Assembly: GCF_009914055.1 (NCBI RefSeq)
Contig: NZ_CP028271.1
Location: 2,728,001 to 2,792,000, forward strand
Source: Mixta intestinalis
GTDB taxonomy: Bacteria > Pseudomonadota > Gammaproteobacteria > Enterobacterales > Enterobacteriaceae
Reading direction: 5' to 3'
Length of the DNA stretch: 64,000 bases
Numbering within the stretch: position 1 is the first letter of the stretch; each line of letters starts with the position of its first letter. Positions 9,166 to 17,985 of this stretch are shown here, in pieces. The position numbers and the translations under genes are program-made. The notes below the pieces were generated by a model, which searched no databases, was not told the origin of the DNA, and saw only the letters and a program-made list of their open reading frames with translations.

Positions 9166-10195
9166 CGTTACCTTCCTGTTCGAAAAGCTCCCGGACAATG
9201 CTGGTGGCGAAGCTGCCTGCCGGTAGCCAGAAGCTCAGTTCCAGCGTGGCGTCATCGCGCCAGCTCCAGCGCATATCACGCGGAATCACTAACATTGCCC
9301 GCCGGGCGGCCTCTACGCGCTCGCGCTCCAACAGGGCGATTAAATCCGCGCCGTCTGCCAGACTCTGCTGTTCCACGGCCAGCGCGGCATCCCGGCTTCC
9401 CCACTCTCCACGACCGGGCAGCGGTGCGGTAATACGCAGCTCATTATTATCGATACGCTGCTGCAACTGCGGCAGCTCCTCTTCTGCTGCCACAAACCAA
9501 CTGCCGCGTCCGGTAAGCTGTAGCGCATCGCCGGGTAGCGCCTGCGTTAAGCTCCCCTGCTGCCCCAGCCGATCGCTGACAACCTGGTTGAACAGCGCGC
9601 TGCGGGCGGCGGAGAGCAGAAAACTACGCTTGCTGCGTTCACGAATGCGAATCGCATCGCTCGCCCAGCGTTTAGCCTGCTCAAGGTTATTGCCCTGAAT
9701 ACCAAAGCGTTGCTGACCGAAATAGTTCGGCACGCCGCCGCTGGCAATACGTTGCAGACGCTCCTCCAGCGCGGCGCGATCGCTGATGTGACGCAGAACC
9801 AGCTGGAAAGCGTTCCCCGCCAGCGCGCCGGTGCGCAGCTTACGCTTGTGACGAGCCTGCTGCAAAATTTCACAGCCTTCGAGTGAAAAAGTGAAAAAAT
9901 CTGGCGTCTCTTTACCCGGCAGACGCAGGCAGAACGTCTGTTCGGTTACCGCGTGACGATCTTTCATCCCGGCAAAGCTCACCTCGCGCGGCGGAATACC
10001 GGCGAATTTCGCCAGCGCATCCGCGACAAAACGGGTATTGCAGCCGGTTTTACGCAGGCGTACCAGCAGATGTTCACCCTCACCATCGGCCTGGTAGCCT
10101 AAATCTTCGATTACCACAAAATCTTCCGGACTGGCCTTAAGCTGCCCCTGAATTTCCGGTTTGCCGTACAGCCACCGCCATTCTGGTAATGCCAT
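9146..10195 (-). CDS. truD: tRNA pseudouridine(13) synthase TruD
   Basis: A 349-residue enzyme making pseudouridine 13 in tRNA-Glu, the same length as E. coli TruD. The catalytic Asp lies in SFAGMKDRHAVTEQ (about residue 80), and the family motif GVPNYFGQQRFGIQGNN is near residue 155. The TRUD insertion domain follows, from about residue 155 to 300. Its ATG overlaps the stop of ispF (TAATG), and its end overlaps surE. Confidence 0.98.
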   Translation of the reverse strand: MALPEWRWLYGKPEIQGQLKASPEDFVVIEDLGYQADGEGEHLLVRLRKTGCNTRFVADALAKFAGIPPREVSFAGMKDRHAVTEQTFCLRLPGKETPDFFTFSLEGCEILQQARHKRKLRTGALAGNAFQLVLRHISDRAALEERLQRIASGGVPNYFGQQRFGIQGNNLEQAKRWASDAIRIRERSKRSFLLSAARSALFNQVVSDRLGQQGSLTQALPGDALQLTGRGSWFVAAEEELPQLQQRIDNNELRITAPLPGRGEWGSRDAALAVEQQSLADGADLIALLERERVEAARRAMLVIPRDMRWSWRDDATLELSFWLPAGSFATSIVRELFEQEGNDADIAE

Positions 10196-10675
10196 TACGC
10201 CTCCGCCTTAACCAGCAGCGCCACCGCTTCGCAGGCGACACCTTCGCCGCGTCCGGTAAAGCCCAACTTTTCCGTAGTGGTGGCTTTTACGTTGACCTCA
10301 TCCATATGACAGCCTAAATCTTCTGCAATATGGATACGCATCTGCGGCACGTGCGGCAGCATCTTCGGTGCCTGGGCAATAATAGTAACGTCAACGTTGC
10401 CGATGCGATAACCCTTCGCCTGAATACGTCGCCACGCTTCACGCAGCAGGCCGCGGCTGTCGGCACCTTTAAACGCGGGATCGGTATCGGGAAACAGCTT
10501 GCCAATATCACCCATTGCGGCAGCGCCCCAGCAGCGCATCCGTTAGCGCGTGCAGCGCTACATCACCGTCTGAATGGGCGATAAAACCTTTGTCGAACGG
10601 AATCCGCACGCCGCCAATAATCAACGGGCCTTCGCCACCGAAAGCATGGACGTCAAAACCGTGACCAATACGCAT
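10195..10675 (-). pseudogene. ispF: ispF, MECDP synthase gene frameshifted as sequenced
   Basis: 2-C-methyl-D-erythritol 2,4-cyclodiphosphate synthase of the MEP isoprenoid pathway, broken into two frames. From ATG 10675 (or 10678) the frame reads MRIGHGFDVHAFGGEG... through the zinc-site DVH and HSDGDVALHALTDALLG, then ends at a stop at 10508-10510. The rest, from GAAAMGDIGKLFPDTDP to KAEA, continues one base out of phase to the stop at 10195. Removing one C from the CCCC run at 10526-10529 (GGGG on the coding strand) restores a 159-residue protein, the length of E. coli IspF, with no other disruption. Because ispF is essential where the MEP route is the only isoprenoid pathway, a sequencing error is more likely than gene loss. 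It overlaps ispD (ATGA) and truD (TAATG). Confidence 0.9.
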
Positions 10676-11394
10676 CATGCGTACTCCTTGTTATGTAATT
10701 GAGTGAGATAGAACGCCGCCAGCGCCAGATCTTCCGGGCGCGTGACTTTAATATTATCGCTACGACCGGTCACCAGTTCGGGATGATAACCGCAATATTC
10801 CAGCGCCGAGGCTTCATCGGTAATGGTGGCACCTTCATGCAGCGCGCGCGTCAGGCACTGGCGCAGCAGCGCCAGCGGAAACAGTTGCGGCGTCAGCGCA
10901 TGCCATAGCGCTTCGCGTTCGACCGTATGGGCAATTGCATCTTTGCCCGGCTCGCTGCGTTTCATGGTATCGCGCACCGGTGCGGCAAGAATGCCACCGA
11001 CCCGGCTGTGTCGACAAATAGCCAGCAGGCGGTTCAAATCTTCTGCCGCCAGACAAGGGCGCGCCGCGTCATGCACCAGCACCCACGCCGCATTGCCCGC
11101 CGCCGACAGCCCGGCCAGTACCGAATCAGCGCGCTGTTTGCCGCCGGTAACCGTCTCAATGCGGCTATCGCTGGTGAGCGGCAGCTGTTGAAAATAGTCG
11201 TCATCCGGGCCGAGCGCCACGATCACCCGGTTAATCGCCGGATGCGCCAGCAGGCTGGCGATGCTGTGTTCCAGAATAGTGGCGTGACCAATAGTCAGGT
11301 ACTGCTTGGGCCGTTCGGACTGCATGCGGCTGCCGATACCGGCAGCAGGCACTACGGCGATAATATCCGGCCAGGAGTCAGTTAGTGTGGTCAT
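10675..11394 (-). CDS. ispD: 2-C-methyl-D-erythritol 4-phosphate cytidylyltransferase
   Basis: A 239-residue enzyme that transfers CMP from CTP to methylerythritol phosphate in the MEP pathway. The nucleotide-binding motif AVVPAAGIGSRMQSERPKQY is near residues 13-32. Further active-site segments are GGKQRADSVLAGL, VHDAARPC and DEASALEYCG. The gene follows ftsB by 2 bases and its stop overlaps the ispF start, the usual ftsB-ispD-ispF order. Confidence 0.98.
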   Translation of the reverse strand: MTTLTDSWPDIIAVVPAAGIGSRMQSERPKQYLTIGHATILEHSIASLLAHPAINRVIVALGPDDDYFQQLPLTSDSRIETVTGGKQRADSVLAGLSAAGNAAWVLVHDAARPCLAAEDLNRLLAICRHSRVGGILAAPVRDTMKRSEPGKDAIAHTVEREALWHALTPQLFPLALLRQCLTRALHEGATITDEASALEYCGYHPELVTGRSDNIKVTRPEDLALAAFYLTQLHNKEYA

Positions 11395-11396
11395 TG

Positions 11397-11714
11397 CTAT
11401 CGTTGTTGGTTCGGCAGGGTCTGCTGCCCGTTACGTTTATTTTGATCCGTCACCAGGCGATAGAAGGTCTCGCCGGGCCTAATCATTCCCAGCTCATTGC
11501 GTGCGCGTTCCTCAATCGCCTCTGAACCGCCGTTGAGATCGTCGATTTCAGCAAACAATTGATCGTTACGTGCTTTTAGTTTGGCATTACTCGCCTGTTG
11601 TACCGCGACGTCGTCGTTGACGCGGGTATAATCGTGAATCCCGTTCTTGCCCAGCCACAGCGAATACTGTAGCCAGACCAGCAATGCAAGTAACAGCAGC
11701 GTCAGTTTTCCCAT
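11397..11714 (-). CDS. ftsB: Cell division protein FtsB
   Basis: A 105-residue bitopic inner-membrane protein of the FtsQLB divisome subcomplex. It has a short cytoplasmic N-terminus, one membrane segment (LTLLLLALLVWLQYSLWLG, residues ~4-22) and a periplasmic coiled coil (LKARNDQLFAEIDDLNGG). The family motif ARNELGMIRPGETFYRLV follows. It heads the ftsB-ispD-ispF-truD-surE-pcm run; its own promoter should lie in the 210 bases upstream, where I see no clear boxes. Confidence 0.97.
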   Translation of the reverse strand: MGKLTLLLLALLVWLQYSLWLGKNGIHDYTRVNDDVAVQQASNAKLKARNDQLFAEIDDLNGGSEAIEERARNELGMIRPGETFYRLVTDQNKRNGQQTLPNQQR

Positions 11715-11925
11715 CCCCGCCCCCTGAAAAACGGCTCAATCATCCCATAACTTTTCGCCGGACTCCACTGTACAGGCGAAATTGCACCGCTTTCTCTCCA
11801 GGGTGCCTGGAAAAGCCGCAGCGGGTAAAGTTTTGTAACGCGCGGTCGCGTTTGATCATCAGTTGATATCGCTCAGCCGCCGTGGATTACGACGGGCAGC
11901 GATCGTCAGAAAGCCACGCCGGACG

Positions 11926-12267
11926 TTACCAGCCGGTGAGCCAGGAGAAAAGCATCCAGAATAAACAAATCACCGTCGCCAGTGTTAACAGCAACGTCCA
12001 GATAAGCTGACCGCGCAGCAACAGCCCAAAGACAATGCCCGTCAGCACCGCAACCGGCAGCAGAGCGAGGAAGAACGGCCAGGTATAGAGTAGAAAAAAC
12101 AGTGTGTTAGAACCATACAGCAGAAAAGGGATAGCCAGCGCGCACCAGTAAGAGACGAAACCGATAACGCCGCCGGGGAAAGACCAAGCGCGATCGTCCT
12201 GGTCATGCTCATTTTTACGGGCCAGCAGGGGCGTAACATTATGCATAGGTATCCTGTTGTTGCGCAT
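11926..12267 (-). CDS. ygbE: DUF3561 inner-membrane protein YgbE
   Basis: A 113-residue protein with three hydrophobic segments after a charged N-terminus. It matches E. coli YgbE in WSFPGGVIGFVS and in YGSNTLFFLLYTWPFFLALL. No function is established. It sits between ftsB and cysC as in E. coli. The start at 12267 gives MRNNRIPMHN; the internal Met at residue 8 is an alternative. Confidence 0.92.
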   Translation of the reverse strand: MRNNRIPMHNVTPLLARKNEHDQDDRAWSFPGGVIGFVSYWCALAIPFLLYGSNTLFFLLYTWPFFLALLPVAVLTGIVFGLLLRGQLIWTLLLTLATVICLFWMLFSWLTGW

Positions 12268-12302
12268 AGCGGCCCGCTCTCAGGCGGTTCGCCGCTGCAA
12301 TC

Positions 12303-12908
12303 TCAGGCTTTGATAATATCGCGCCCGCGTAGCAGATCTAACAGTTGCGCCGTTAATATTGTTACCAATTGTTCACCATCAAGGTGAATTTCAGGCAGCG
12401 AAGGCGCCTCATAAACCGCATCGATACCGGTAAAATTACGCAGCTCGCCGGCACGCGCTTTTTTATACAATCCCTTGGGATCGCGCGCCTCACAGATCGC
12501 CAGCGGCGTATCAACAAATACCTCAATAAACTGGCCCGGAGCCAGCATCTCGCGCACCATCTGGCGCTCGGCGCGATGAGGGGAAATAAAAGCGGTCAGC
12601 ACTATCAGTCCGGCATCCACCATCAGTCGCGCCACTTCACCGACACGGCGGATATTCTCTTTGCGGTCGGCATCGCTGAAGCCCAGATCGCGGCAAAGAC
12701 CGTGGCGCACATTATCGCCGTCGAGCAGATAAGTGCTGACGCCCAGCTGATACAGCGCCTGCTCCAGCGCGCCCGCCACCGTTGATTTACCGGAGCCGGA
12801 AAGCCCGGTAAACCAAAGCACCACGCCCTGATGACCGTGCTGTCGCTCGCGATCGGCCCGCGCTATCGCATGGGCGTGCCAGACCACGTTCTCATCATGC
12901 GCCGCCAT
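12303..12908 (-). CDS. cysC: Adenylyl-sulfate (APS) kinase
   Basis: A 201-residue kinase that phosphorylates adenosine 5'-phosphosulfate to PAPS, the second activation step of sulfate assimilation. The P-loop GLSGSGKST is near residue 35. The DGDNVRHGLCRDLGFS segment and the FISPHRAER motif, with the phosphorylated active-site Ser, match the family. It follows cysN by one base and is the last gene of the leftward cysG-cysD-cysN-cysC operon. Confidence 0.98.
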   Translation of the reverse strand: MAAHDENVVWHAHAIARADRERQHGHQGVVLWFTGLSGSGKSTVAGALEQALYQLGVSTYLLDGDNVRHGLCRDLGFSDADRKENIRRVGEVARLMVDAGLIVLTAFISPHRAERQMVREMLAPGQFIEVFVDTPLAICEARDPKGLYKKARAGELRNFTGIDAVYEAPSLPEIHLDGEQLVTILTAQLLDLLRGRDIIKA

Positions 12909-12909
12909 C

Positions 12910-14349
12910 TTATTTCGTACCCAGACTGCGCAGATCGCGCGCTTCCCAGTGCGGGAAGTGCCGACGAATCAGGGCGTTCAGCTCCAGCTCAAAAGCGGAA
13001 AAATCACCGCGTCCACTGCTGATGGTCTCCTGCTGCGGCTGGCGGATCATACCCGCACCAACGGTAACGTTGGTCAGGCGATCGATAAAGATCATTCCAC
13101 CGGTCACCGGATTGTGCTGATAGGGATCGATCGCTACCGGTTCGTCAAAGGTTATATTGACCAGCCCGATGCCGTTCAGCGGCAGTGCTTCAATCTCGTG
13201 GTGATGGGTCAGGTTGTTGATATTAACCTGATAATCGATGCTCTCAACGCGCGCACGGGTTTTCTTACCGGCAATTTTCACGTCAAAGCTCTGCCCTGGC
13301 GTCAGCGCCTGCTCCGCCATCCAGACTACATCCACCGAAGCACTCTGCACTGCGGTCAGCGTCTCTTCCGCCGCCACCAGCAGATCGCCACGGCTGATAT
13401 CGATCTCATCGCTCAGCACGATGGTTATCGCTTCGCCCGCTCCCACTTCCGGCAGATCGCCATCGAAAGTGACGATACGCGCCACGGTCGATTCCACACC
13501 AGACGGTAGTACCTTCACGCGCTGTCCGACACGCAGGTTACCTGAGGCGAGCGTTCCCGCGTAGCCGCGAAAATCGAGATTAGGCCGGTTAACGTACTGT
13601 ACCGGAAAGCGCATCGGCTGACTTTCCACCGCGCGGTTTACCTCTACCGTTTCCAGCACGTCCAGCAGCGTTGGGCCGCTGTACCAGCTCATCAGAACGC
13701 TCTGTGTCGCCACGTTGTCGCCTTCCAGCGCCGACATCGGCACAAAACGAATATCCAGATCGCCCGGAAGCTGCGCGGCGAAATCGAAATAGTCCTGCTT
13801 AATCTGCTCAAAGCGCTGCTGGCTGTACTCCACCAGATCCATTTTGTTGATCGCTACCACCAGATGTTTAATGCCCAGCAGCGTGGAGATAAAACTGTGG
13901 CGGCGCGTCTGATCCAGCACGCCCTTACGCGCATCAATCAGCAGGATCGCCAGATCGCAGGTGGAAGCACCCGTGGCCATATTGCGCGTGTACTGCTCAT
14001 GTCCCGGCGTGTCGGCGATGATAAATTTGCGTTTTTCCGTAGAAAAATAGCGATAAGCGACATCAATAGTAATACCCTGCTCGCGCTCCGCCTGTAGTCC
14101 ATCCACCAGCAGCGCCAGATCGAGCTTCTCGCCCTGGGTGCCGTGACGTTTGCTGTCGTTGTGCAGCGAAGAGAGCTGATCTTCATAAATCTGACGCGTA
14201 TCGTGCAGCAGACGCCCGATCAGCGTACTTTTGCCATCGTCTACGCTGCCGCAGGTGAGGAAACGCAGCAAACTTTTATGCTGCTGCGCATGCAGCCAGG
14301 CTTCTACCCCGCCCTGTTCGGCGATCTGTTGTGCAATAACGGTATTCAT
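12910..14349 (-). CDS. cysN: Sulfate adenylyltransferase GTPase subunit CysN
   Basis: A 479-residue GTPase subunit of ATP sulfurylase that couples GTP hydrolysis to APS synthesis by CysD. GTPase motifs are G1 GSVDDGKST (near residue 34), G3 DTPGHEQYTRNM and G4 NKMD, followed by EF-Tu-like beta-barrel domains. Here CysN and CysC are separate proteins, not fused as in some bacteria. The gene starts 11 bases after cysD. Confidence 0.98.
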   Translation of the reverse strand: MNTVIAQQIAEQGGVEAWLHAQQHKSLLRFLTCGSVDDGKSTLIGRLLHDTRQIYEDQLSSLHNDSKRHGTQGEKLDLALLVDGLQAEREQGITIDVAYRYFSTEKRKFIIADTPGHEQYTRNMATGASTCDLAILLIDARKGVLDQTRRHSFISTLLGIKHLVVAINKMDLVEYSQQRFEQIKQDYFDFAAQLPGDLDIRFVPMSALEGDNVATQSVLMSWYSGPTLLDVLETVEVNRAVESQPMRFPVQYVNRPNLDFRGYAGTLASGNLRVGQRVKVLPSGVESTVARIVTFDGDLPEVGAGEAITIVLSDEIDISRGDLLVAAEETLTAVQSASVDVVWMAEQALTPGQSFDVKIAGKKTRARVESIDYQVNINNLTHHHEIEALPLNGIGLVNITFDEPVAIDPYQHNPVTGGMIFIDRLTNVTVGAGMIRQPQQETISSGRGDFSAFELELNALIRRHFPHWEARDLRSLGTK

Positions 14350-14360
14350 CCGGCTTCTCC

Positions 14361-15269
14361 TCAGAAATAACCCTGACGTTTTTTCAGCTCCATTGAGCCA
14401 GCCTGGTCGCGGTCGATAACGCGCCCTTGTCGCTCGCTGGTGGTGGAAACCAGCATCTCTTCAATAATTTCCGGCAGCGTCTGCGCCGAGGACTCCACCG
14501 CGCCGGTCAGCGGCCAGCAGCCCAGGGTGCGGAAGCGCACCATGCGCGGCACAATCTCTTCGCCCGGCTGTAGATTGATACGCTCGTCATCGATCATCAT
14601 CAGCATGCCGTCGCGTTCCAGCACCGGACGTTCCGCCGCCAGATAAAGCGGCACGATATCGATATTCTCCAGGAAGATATATTGCCAGATATCGAGTTCG
14701 GTCCAGTTAGATAGCGGAAAAACGCGGATGCTTTCGCCTTTATTAATCTGACCGTTGTAGTTATGCCACAGCTCAGGACGCTGATTTTTCGGGTCCCAGC
14801 GGTGAAAACGATCGCGGAAGGAGTAAATACGCTCTTTCGCACGTGACTTCTCTTCGTCGCGCCGCGCGCCGCCAAAGGCTGCGTCAAAGCCATATTTATT
14901 CAGCGCCTGTTTCAGCCCTTCGGTTTTCATAATATCGGTATGCTTGGCGCTACCGTGTACAAAGGGATTAATCCCCATCGCCAGCCCTTCCGGGTTGCGG
15001 TGTACGATCAGTTCCGCACCAATCTCTTTCACCGTGCGGTCGCGGAACGCATACATCTCTTTAAATTTCCAGCCGGTATCCACATGCAGCAGCGGAAACG
15101 GCAGCGTGCCGGGCCAGAACGCTTTGCGCGCCAGGTGCAGCATTACCGAGGAGTCTTTGCCGATGGAGTACATCATTACCGGGTTGCTGAATTCAGCCGC
15201 CACTTCGCGGATAATATGGATGCTTTCCGCCTCCAGTTGACGCAGGTGAGTCAGTCGTTTTTGATCCAT
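14361..15269 (-). CDS. cysD: Sulfate adenylyltransferase subunit CysD
   Basis: A 302-residue catalytic subunit of ATP sulfurylase (PAPS reductase/ATP pyrophosphatase superfamily), the same length as in E. coli. The PP-loop is MYSIGKDSSVMLHLA near residue 35, and the GGARRDEEKSRAKERIYSFRD signature is around residue 135. It makes APS from ATP and sulfate together with CysN. It starts 9 bases after the cysG stop. Confidence 0.98.
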   Translation of the reverse strand: MDQKRLTHLRQLEAESIHIIREVAAEFSNPVMMYSIGKDSSVMLHLARKAFWPGTLPFPLLHVDTGWKFKEMYAFRDRTVKEIGAELIVHRNPEGLAMGINPFVHGSAKHTDIMKTEGLKQALNKYGFDAAFGGARRDEEKSRAKERIYSFRDRFHRWDPKNQRPELWHNYNGQINKGESIRVFPLSNWTELDIWQYIFLENIDIVPLYLAAERPVLERDGMLMMIDDERINLQPGEEIVPRMVRFRTLGCWPLTGAVESSAQTLPEIIEEMLVSTTSERQGRVIDRDQAGSMELKKRQGYF

Positions 15270-15278
15270 AATTGTTCC

Positions 15279-16694
15279 TCAAGCCAAATTCACAACGGCG
15301 GAGTCACGTCCCGCCTGCTGCGCTGAATGTTGAAACCAGGCCAGCTGCGCATGGAGGTTTACCACCTCGCCAATCACCAGCAGCGCGGGTGTCGGTGCCT
15401 GCTGCGCCAGCCGCTCCAGGTCGTCCAGCGTTCCGGTCAGCACCTGCTGATCCTGGCGCGTACCGCGTCCAATCACCGCCACCGGCGTGGTTGCCGCCCG
15501 CCCGTGGGCGATCAGCTGTTGGGCGATTTCTGCCGCTTTTACCGTTCCCATATAGATCGCCAGCGTCTGACGCGCGCGCGCCAGCGAAGCCCAGTCAATG
15601 GCGTCGCCTTCTGCGCGGCAGTGTCCGGTAATAAACAGCACGCTCTGCGCGTAATCGCGGTGGGTGAGCGGAATACCGGCATAGGCGGTGGCACCGGCGG
15701 CGGCGGTCACGCCCGGCACGACCTGAAAGGGAATGCCCGCTTTCTGCGCTGCCTGTAGCTCTTCGCCACCGCGCCCGAAGATGAAGGGATCGCCGCCTTT
15801 CAGACGCACCACGCGTTTTCCTCGCTGCGCCAGCTCAACCAGCAGGCGATTGGTCTCCTCCTGCGCCACCGAATGCGCACCAGCACGCTTGCCGACACAC
15901 AGGCGATCGGCATCGCGCCGCACTAAATCAAGAATTTCGTCACTTACCAGATGGTCATACAGCACCACATCCGCCTGCTGCATCACCTGTAACGCACGCA
16001 GCGTCAGCAGTCCGGCATCGCCCGGTCCGGCACCTACCAGAATAATTTCGCCCTGCGTCGCCGCCGTTTCCGTCAGCTGGGCATCCAGCGTCTGCTTAGC
16101 GCCCTGCACATTGCCCGCCGCCATCTGGCTGGCAAACAGCCCGTTAAAGGCGCGCTCCCAGAAGCGGCGGCGGTCGGACATTTTGCTAAAGCGCTGTTTA
16201 ACCTTATCGCGCCACTCTCCCGCTACCTGCGCCATCTGCCCCAAATTAGCGGGCAGCAACGCCTCCAGCTTTTCACGCAGCAGACGCGCCAGAACCGGCG
16301 CGGTGCCGCTGGAGGAGATCGCCACCACCAGCGGTGAACGATCGACAATCGACGGGAAAATAAAGGAGCATTTCGGCTGGTCATCCACCACATTAACCAG
16401 CAGCCGACGCTGCTGCGCGGCTTCAGAGACGCGAGCATTTAGCTCACTGTCGTCGGTAGCAGCAATCGCCAGGTAGACGTGATCAAGCTGAGCGACATCG
16501 AACTGCCGCGCCAGCCAGGTCACCTGTTGGTTATCCGCCAGCGACTGAAGTTCGACGCAGAGTTCACGGGCGGCGATCTGTACCTCGGCACCGGCACGTC
16601 GCAGCAGCTCAATTTTTCGTGCCGCCACGTCGCCGCCGCCAACCACCAGCACCGGCTTCGCATTCAGATCGGCAAATATAGGGAGATAGTCCAC
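15279..16694 (-). CDS. cysG: Siroheme synthase CysG (trifunctional)
   Basis: A 471-residue fusion enzyme that makes siroheme, the prosthetic group of sulfite reductase. The N-terminal part (~1-200) is the precorrin-2 dehydrogenase/sirohydrochlorin ferrochelatase with the NAD-binding VVGGGDVAARK and the SSSGTAPVLARLLREK segment. The C-terminal part (~215-460) is the uroporphyrinogen-III C-methyltransferase with VGAGPGDAGLLTLRAL and RLKGGDPFIFGRGGEE. In E. coli cysG belongs to the nirBDC operon; here it heads the sulfate-activation operon, directly upstream of cysD, an arrangement found in several other enterobacteria. This places siroheme supply under the same transcription as APS synthesis. 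Confidence 0.97.
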   Translation of the reverse strand: MDYLPIFADLNAKPVLVVGGGDVAARKIELLRRAGAEVQIAARELCVELQSLADNQQVTWLARQFDVAQLDHVYLAIAATDDSELNARVSEAAQQRRLLVNVVDDQPKCSFIFPSIVDRSPLVVAISSSGTAPVLARLLREKLEALLPANLGQMAQVAGEWRDKVKQRFSKMSDRRRFWERAFNGLFASQMAAGNVQGAKQTLDAQLTETAATQGEIILVGAGPGDAGLLTLRALQVMQQADVVLYDHLVSDEILDLVRRDADRLCVGKRAGAHSVAQEETNRLLVELAQRGKRVVRLKGGDPFIFGRGGEELQAAQKAGIPFQVVPGVTAAAGATAYAGIPLTHRDYAQSVLFITGHCRAEGDAIDWASLARARQTLAIYMGTVKAAEIAQQLIAHGRAATTPVAVIGRGTRQDQQVLTGTLDDLERLAQQAPTPALLVIGEVVNLHAQLAWFQHSAQQAGRDSAVVNLA

Positions 16695-16722
16695 GTCGGC
16701 CTTACATTGAATAACAAAAAGT

Positions 16723-16740
16723 TAACGCGACTATACGACT
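16723..16740 (-). promoter_or_regulatory. Candidate -10 box of the cysG-cysDNC operon
   Basis: Read leftward, TATAGT (complement of 16730-16735) lies about 35 bases before the cysG ATG and would start transcription near 16723. No good -35 box is present at the right distance, which is typical of promoters dependent on the activator CysB. I cannot delimit a CysB site by eye. Confidence 0.35.
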
Positions 16741-16950
16741 GCTGCTTCAGGCAGATGAAATTACGAATTGGAATGAGTAGTTACTGAATGGAATAACGCT
16801 ATGGCAAAGCTTCGCACAAAAGATGCTTAACCGACGAGATTTCGGGTATTTAAGAGCGATTGAAATTGTGTAATACGCATCACAATTTCATACTAGCGGG
16901 GCAAAATTTTTTCTCTTCAGCGTCACCGGATGACGTTTAAGGATACTGGT

Positions 16951-17985
16951 ATGTTTTCCGCACTCCGCCTGACTGCGCTTGCCACGCTGCTCAGCTGCGG
17001 TATCAGCCTGCCGGCCGCTGCCCATTCGCCGGCCCCCGGACAGTTTGCCGAACAGCAGTTACGTCACATCGCCGTCCTGTTTCCTGGCCGTATGGCGGGC
17101 AGTCCGGCCGAATTGCTCACCGCCGATTATCTCCAGCAGCAGTTTGTCGCGATGGGGTATAAAAGCAACAGACGTGATTTCAAAACCAGAGCGCCCTGGC
17201 GCAGCAGCGATGGTCAGATGCAGTGGCGCAACCTGACTGCCACCTCCGTTATTGCCGCCCGTGCCGGTGAGGTGCCGCAGGAAATTCTGGTGATTGCCCA
17301 TCTTGATACCTGGCGCCCGCTTAGCGAGGCTGACGCCGAAAATAATCTCGGCGGCCTGCGTTTACAGGGCGCGGATGATAATGCTTCCGGCCTGGGCGTG
17401 ATGCTGGAACTGGCGCAGCAGCTGAGCAATATTCCGCTGCACTATGGCGTGCGTTTTGTCGCATTGAGCGCGTCACAGCATGAGCTGCACGGCAGCGAAG
17501 ATTATATCGCACGCATGAAGCCTGCCGAGCGCAAAAATACGCTGCTGGTGATCGATCTCAATAGCCTGATTGTGGGTGATAAGCTCTATTTTAACAGCGG
17601 CCAGCATACCGCTTCTGCGGTCATCAAACAGACCCGCGATCGGGCGCTGAATATTGCCTGGCACGCCGGAATTAACGCCGCCACTCGTCCGCAGCATAGC
17701 GCCGTCGAGCCTGAACTCAACGCGTTTGATCAAGCTGCGTTTCCGTTATTGACCGTAGAGGCCACCAACTGGGCACTGGGTAAGAAAGATGGCAGCCAGC
17801 AACGCGCCATATCGCCACATTTTCCGCAGGGCACCAGCCATCATCAAACCGACCTGGATAATCTGGACTATCTTGATCGATGGCTGCCGGGGCGCATTAC
17901 CGCACGCACCCGCGACAGCGTGCGTATTCTGCTGCCTCTGATTAGCGAGCTGGCTAATCCTGCTCCGTCCAAAAAGGAAACCTGA
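16951..17985 (+). CDS. iap: Iap-like periplasmic M28-family aminopeptidase, Glu-Glu motif changed
   Basis: A 344-residue homologue of E. coli Iap, the periplasmic aminopeptidase responsible for alkaline phosphatase isozyme conversion. The ATG at 16951 has AAGGAT six bases upstream; it gives a signal peptide ending near AAA-HSP. M28 metal-site elements include IAHLDTW (His, Asp), GADDNASG (Asp), VEATNW and a late HHQTD (His). The expected Glu-Glu catalytic motif (GEEEGKLG in E. coli) is here ASQHELHG, so Ser-Gln takes the place of the general-base and metal-ligand glutamates. The protein may be inactive or altered in activity. In E. coli this gene flanks the CRISPR-Cas locus; none is present here. 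Its stop overlaps the next start (TGATG). Confidence 0.85.
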   Translation: MFSALRLTALATLLSCGISLPAAAHSPAPGQFAEQQLRHIAVLFPGRMAGSPAELLTADYLQQQFVAMGYKSNRRDFKTRAPWRSSDGQMQWRNLTATSVIAARAGEVPQEILVIAHLDTWRPLSEADAENNLGGLRLQGADDNASGLGVMLELAQQLSNIPLHYGVRFVALSASQHELHGSEDYIARMKPAERKNTLLVIDLNSLIVGDKLYFNSGQHTASAVIKQTRDRALNIAWHAGINAATRPQHSAVEPELNAFDQAAFPLLTVEATNWALGKKDGSQQRAISPHFPQGTSHHQTDLDNLDYLDRWLPGRITARTRDSVRILLPLISELANPAPSKKET

